Assembly (NCBI GenBank): GCA_016929305.1
Contig: JAFGJC010000522.1
Location: 1 to 27,539 of the forward strand
Length of the DNA stretch: 27,539 bases
Direction: 5' to 3'
DNA from: a candidate division CSSED10-310 bacterium
GTDB taxonomy: Bacteria; CSSED10-310; JAFGJC01
Shown here: in pieces, positions 25,401-27,539 of the stretch
How positions within the stretch are numbered: position 1 is the first letter of the stretch
Layout of the letters: each line of letters opens with the position of its first letter
Notes under the pieces: model-generated
Databases searched by the model: none
Told to the model about the DNA's origin: nothing
What the model saw: the letters and a program-made list of their open reading frames with translations, nothing else
Program-made: the position numbers and the translations under genes

Positions 25401-25408
25401 TCCAGCAT
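22397..25408 (-). CDS. GlnD-like protein with two nucleotidyltransferase modules
   Basis: In the C-terminal part, TGGYAREEAFENDIDLFVL (~730-748) is a GlnD-type nucleotidyltransferase active site (GG...R-E---DIDL), followed by VKEDYGALRDIQTVVAV (~877), the K-x-x-G-LRDIQ signature of PII uridylyltransferases, and the helical region that normally leads into the HD domain. The protein ends there: no HD and no ACT domains. An earlier module repeats the plan in weaker form: GNVGMILDQDDLDVGV (~148-161) and SPKNHGLRLIHSL (~285-297). The 130 N-terminal residues and the ~330-700 segment are helical. Classical GlnD is ~850-900 residues with one such domain; this is 1003. Target protein and nucleotide are unknown. 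ATG 25408 has AAAGGA about 10 bases upstream, and fabG ends 35 bases before. Confidence 0.75.
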   Translation of the reverse strand: MLESVEDLVSSLGILSNHFKKALRVVEENSAPLHQRLDECGLIGHVRLWRKAHNYNREMETIISVAKDAKEIRSFLGTYVILQQLQLHFLNIDWLRRESTNHERRIQVYQHILIRLRFQLKNLISSYLKCLIKVIAGDIPFEGIAIGNVGMILDQDDLDVGVFIKKSIDKTFWNRVISQVSNEFLKYSTKMHFYLSERVASSMFLTTLEDFKSYLNRGVGNFVLISELLLTEYLLGDETLIKELETAIINQFYFDSGNLRLHEGYLRGMMGEVQELLRFDMNSPWISPKNHGLRLIHSLMNMLKTIHGVHEHGSRDTIEILRQKEVQTANVYQNLQNIFNFLEMFFYVYQLLVSVDDTFDFSDETNLDNLDHVANIMGFTSLGAVRPALRLMTHYYENMDYLCHLGKKIVDWINQHLKKITVFNGIMAGTPPDNYPVKWTRNKALNILKMFKIFKGMIYWDDVLQILGENNGKLIVELIQNIEDLPPKRGSYAFIRFLRLLLFDMDSMVMTGALFAQYLKTPSLKKYFVFMKKWLNDQLEKKPNRMGAFVSLLITHPDILTQYLLALDKKELFELREYTQNLGKTVEIDESLRNKFIMLMELLALSSNNYRRLYARVAKEKPEIVTNITSMAVLNGISEQLWAELSDAVTPQELKKKLATYYEFSFCRCGLLAINQPGNLKMLYGSYHSFFRRYFRWLFRACQWEVESEGNFEYFFRERDENAQPFAIFCTGGYAREEAFENDIDLFVLSWDSNPNFIKYASRVINGINRELSRRGVIPHYRFAEFFNSFVIPVNDLELFLAEPREDDFIEYSQLLGSRLLVGGQSLDIEISKLLEKYLFKNPERFIKQMFSDLECRHSDEKKSRERKERTVNVKEDYGALRDIQTVVAVAQANIGIKEPVIWKAFQHLSNELPNFQNDFKILERAYHFMRFFRDTYAITLSEADDIMRDRLASTAHWMGIEEKDIDGEEGSAPKLLNSYRYHRNRSRQAISNIFKYFLTVIS

Positions 25409-25443
25409 TTTCGCCGAATCCTTTCTCTCTTAGTGAATTTCAG

Positions 25444-26193
25444 CTAGATCCCCAAACCACCATCAACTCCCAATACCTGCCCAGTGATGTAGCCGGCACC
25501 TTTTGAAATTAAAAATGCAACTGCCTCCGCGACATCCTCTGGTTTTCCAGCACGACCGCAAGGTATTTTTTCAAGCCACGATTGTTTGGCCGAGTCTGAA
25601 ATAGCACGAGTCATATCTGTATCGATAAAACCTGGTGCAATGGCATTAACGGTTATATTATATCTCGCTAATTCCAAGGCAAGCGTTTTTGTAAATCCGA
25701 TCAAACCCGACTTGGAAGCGGCATAATTAGCTTGCCCGACATTACCTCTCGCTGCAACGCTTGACAGGTTTACTATACGACCTCTTTCGGATTTTCTAAG
25801 TAGAGGGGCTGCATACTTGGCACAGAGAAATGCACCTGTCAAGTTTACATCTATAACCTGTTGCCATTGCTCGGGTTTCATCCGCAAAAATAAGTTGTCT
25901 CGTGTTATCCCCGCATTGTTGACTAAAAAATCAAGTTTATCATGTCGCTGTTTTATTGACTGAAACATTGCTTCAACTTCAGACGAGGAAGCGACATTTA
26001 CAGTATATCCTTCTATTCGATCACCTGCTGCATGATCTGATATCTGCATGATCGTCTGATCAATTGTCGGTTTGTCCAGGTCAACGATTATTATATTTGC
26101 CCCTTCTGAGTACATTCGTTGCGCAATCGCTTGTCCTATGCCCCTGGCAGCTCCAGTTATAATTCCCGTCAATCCTTCATATTTGATTGCCAT
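25444..26193 (-). CDS. fabG: 3-oxoacyl-[acyl-carrier-protein] reductase
   Basis: It reduces 3-oxoacyl-ACP to 3-hydroxyacyl-ACP with NADPH in each round of fatty acid elongation. The 249-residue short-chain dehydrogenase has the nucleotide motif TGAARGIG (13-20), NNAG (92-95), the catalytic set S144-Y157-K161 in SSVAARGNVGQANYAASK, and the FabG-typical PGFIDTDMT. AAGGGGGAT lies upstream of ATG 26193. It heads the minus-strand run and is divergent from yceD-rpmF-plsX, a common lipid-synthesis neighbourhood. A generic short-chain reductase of another pathway is the alternative, but motifs and location favour FabG. Confidence 0.93.
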   Translation of the reverse strand: MAIKYEGLTGIITGAARGIGQAIAQRMYSEGANIIIVDLDKPTIDQTIMQISDHAAGDRIEGYTVNVASSSEVEAMFQSIKQRHDKLDFLVNNAGITRDNLFLRMKPEQWQQVIDVNLTGAFLCAKYAAPLLRKSERGRIVNLSSVAARGNVGQANYAASKSGLIGFTKTLALELARYNITVNAIAPGFIDTDMTRAISDSAKQSWLEKIPCGRAGKPEDVAEAVAFLISKGAGYITGQVLGVDGGLGI

Positions 26194-26239
26194 TGTCAGT
26201 TATCCCCCTTCTAAAATCAAAATTAATTGAATTGCTTGT

Positions 26240-26268
26240 ATTTTAACTCAGTCGATAAAAATTTTCAG
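26240..26268 (-). promoter_or_regulatory. fabG: Candidate promoter of the fabG operon
   Basis: On the minus strand CTGAAA (26268-26263, four of six matches to TTGACA) is separated by 17 bases from TAAAAT (26245-26240, five of six matches to TATAAT). Transcription would start near 26233, about 40 bases before the fabG ATG. Confidence 0.4.
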
Positions 26269-26360
26269 TATTAAATCCATTATCAATTTCTTTAACGTGA
26301 CGATCTGCATCACTGCGATTAAAAATTTCAAAAAAATCAACTAATTGTTTGCCGAGAGAC

Positions 26361-26389
26361 TTGACACAGACAGGACAGCCAATTATTTT
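26361..26389 (+). promoter_or_regulatory. Candidate promoter of yceD-rpmF-plsX
   Basis: A perfect -35 TTGACA (26361-26366), a 17-base spacer and TATTTT (26384-26389, four of six). Predicted transcription begins near 26396, about 43 bases before the yceD ATG. With the minus-strand site at 26240-26268 it makes the 245-base gap a divergent promoter region. Confidence 0.5.
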
Positions 26390-26438
26390 GAGACGGTTCT
26401 TGTCTGTTTAGACTCATGAGCTTGTTAGGAGTAGTCAG

Positions 26439-26957
26439 ATGATCATCAAACTATTAGATATTCCACCGGAAGGATTGAATCTGAGTATCAGCATATCATC
26501 TGATGAGTTTGAAATTAGCTCAAAGTATGAAATTATTGAAGATCCGGTAAAATTTGACGGAAATGTAAAACTGATGTCATCCGGATGTCTTGTAAGTGGT
26601 CATCTGAAAGGCAGCTGGAAACTCAGTTGCGCCAGATGCCTGAAGTTTTTCACGTTACCGGTTGACGGAAAATTTCGTGTCTTTTTCAACCGGAATTTCA
26701 ACAAAGACACCGATTCGATTCTGGAATTAACTCAGGAGCAACTTGAGGAAAAAGAGTTAAACAGTAACGAAATAAATTTAACAGAGATTATTCGAGAAGA
26801 GATGATCCTGCGTATTCCGATGAAACCAATATGCGAGGGAACATGCAAGGGATTGTGCCCATCTTGCGGACAGGATTTAAACATAGCATCATGCAATTGC
26901 GAGAAGAACGCAGTGAATCCTCAGTTTGCCAAACTGAAACAATTTTTACAAAAGTGA
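26439..26957 (+). CDS. yceD: YceD/DUF177 family protein, zinc-finger-like C-terminus
   Basis: YceD (DUF177) proteins are encoded next to rpmF and plsX in most bacteria and are linked to rRNA/ribosome assembly; their exact action is not settled. The 172-residue protein has the family's central CARCLKFF (C64, C67) and a C-terminal Cys cluster, CEGTCKGLCPSCG (C132, C136, C140, C143) plus C152 and C154, consistent with metal binding as in the longer members of the family. ATG 26439 has AGGAG at 26428-26432. It ends 10 bases before rpmF and shares its transcript. Confidence 0.88.
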   Translation: MIIKLLDIPPEGLNLSISISSDEFEISSKYEIIEDPVKFDGNVKLMSSGCLVSGHLKGSWKLSCARCLKFFTLPVDGKFRVFFNRNFNKDTDSILELTQEQLEEKELNSNEINLTEIIREEMILRIPMKPICEGTCKGLCPSCGQDLNIASCNCEKNAVNPQFAKLKQFLQK

Positions 26958-26967
26958 GGAAAAACAA

Positions 26968-27150
26968 ATGCCAGTACCGAAAAGATCCACGACACATTCA
27001 AAGAAGAAAATGAGAAGTTCAACCAAACGGATTATTCCGAGGAATTTATCCGTATGTCCCAAATGTCAATCCCCTAAATTACCGCATCGAGTTTGCGAAA
27101 GTTGTGGTTATTATGGTTCCAAACAGGTACTGCAAATCGAAGAAGAATAA
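26968..27150 (+). CDS. rpmF: 50S ribosomal protein L32
   Basis: The 60-residue protein starts MPVPKRSTTHSKKKMRSS, the universal L32 N-terminus, and keeps the four zinc-ligand cysteines (C30, C33, C43, C46) in CPKC...CESC, so it is the zinc-binding form. AGGA lies upstream of ATG 26968. It sits between yceD and plsX in the usual order. Confidence 0.97.
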   Translation: MPVPKRSTTHSKKKMRSSTKRIIPRNLSVCPKCQSPKLPHRVCESCGYYGSKQVLQIEEE

Positions 27151-27185
27151 AATACTAGTACCTGTGGATTCTGGATTGGTAACCC

Positions 27186-27539
27186 GTGGAAATCATCATT
27201 GATACATTGGGCGGAGAAAAAGGTCCAGTTCCTGCTGTTCTCGGTGGTCTCAAAGCGCACTCTGCACTTGGTGTGGATATTGCTTTTGTTGGTAATTCAA
27301 AGAGCATTACGGATATAATTCGTCAGCAGAATTCAACATTCCAGTCGTATCGAATCATTCATACCGACCAGAAAATTCTGATGTCTGAACCTCCCGCTGA
27401 AGCCTTACATCAGAAGCCAGACGCATCAATTTCGCTGGCAATGAGGGAAGTGGCTGAGCATAGAAGCCACGCTATTGTGAGTGCTGGACATACAGGAGCA
27501 ACCGTTGTGGCAGCGCGAAACCTTCTTGGGTTACTGCCA
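27186..27539 (+). CDS. plsX: Phosphate acyltransferase PlsX, 5' part (cut by window end)
   Basis: PlsX makes acyl-phosphate from acyl-ACP for phospholipid synthesis. The visible 118 codons read VEIIIDTLGGEKGP (family DAMGGDxGP, here with Thr-Leu in place of Ala-Met), then VGNSKSI, SEPPAEAL (family M-E-P--AL), DASISLAMREV and VSAGHTGATV (family SAGNTGA, here His for Asn). An in-frame TAA at 27180 forces the start to be the GTG at 27186. The ribosome site is weak. The reading frame continues past the end of the window. Confidence 0.85.
   Translation, partial: MEIIIDTLGGEKGPVPAVLGGLKAHSALGVDIAFVGNSKSITDIIRQQNSTFQSYRIIHTDQKILMSEPPAEALHQKPDASISLAMREVAEHRSHAIVSAGHTGATVVAARNLLGLLP

Noticed and set aside
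1..27539. CRISPR arrays, insertion sequences, prophage genes, tRNA or rRNA genes
   Set aside because: I looked for spaced direct repeats, transposase or integrase motifs and tRNA-like arms on both strands and saw none.

Overview
The window reads as one contiguous, gene-dense chromosomal segment of moderate-to-low GC from an uncultured-type diderm bacterium. Evidence for two membranes is a lipobox lipoprotein, type IV pilus-like minor pseudopilins and an NtrY-type kinase with a periplasmic sensor. Long Thr-Pro linkers and Asp-rich calcium-loop motifs in secreted proteins, an NtrYX pair preceded by a DUF4390 protein, an adenosine-specific kinase family member, and a C-terminal domain I associate with deltaproteobacteria/myxobacteria point to a candidate phylum or a deltaproteobacterium-like lineage. 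I cannot name the taxon from sequence alone. There are no rRNA or tRNA genes, CRISPR arrays, insertion sequences or phage genes.

Layout. (1) 1-1323 (+): 3' part of a secreted protein with calcium-loop repeats and a Thr-Pro linker. (2) 1420-8506 (+): DUF4390 protein, ntrY-like kinase, ntrX-like sigma-54 activator, then pyrR, pyrB and pyrC, all tightly spaced. (3) 8507-9103: the only gap over 300 bases. It holds a weak terminator-like hairpin, a promoter-like site, a 59-residue single-pass membrane protein and a strong promoter for the next operon. (4) 9104-15248 (+): four minor-pseudopilin-like genes (FimT/GspH-, PilV-, PilW- and PilX-like); the last two are unusually large and the PilW-like protein carries an extra beta-propeller-like module. 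(5) 26193 down to 15256 (-): a seven-gene run of fabG, a 1003-residue GlnD-like protein with two nucleotidyltransferase modules, a small hypothetical, an Asp-box propeller protein, a ComEA-like helix-hairpin-helix protein, a large Ig-like/lamin-tail lipoprotein, and an adenosine-specific kinase. Most junctions are 4-base ATGA overlaps or short gaps. (6) 26439-27539 (+): yceD (DUF177), rpmF and the 5' part of plsX, divergent from fabG.

How the genes may work together. Regions 2 and 6 are housekeeping: nitrogen/redox-type two-component control, early pyrimidine synthesis, and the conserved yceD-rpmF-plsX cluster with fabG for lipid synthesis. Regions 4 and 5 are the accessory, poorly understood part. 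A minor-pilin operon faces an operon encoding two exported paralogues that share the same roughly 185-residue C-terminal domain, one carrying a DNA-binding-type HhH module and the other a sortilin/BNR-type propeller, next to a very large lipoprotein. An envelope complex involved in DNA uptake, adhesion or surface sensing is a reasonable but unproven reading. That shared domain and the duplicated GlnD-like protein are the best candidates here for undescribed biology.
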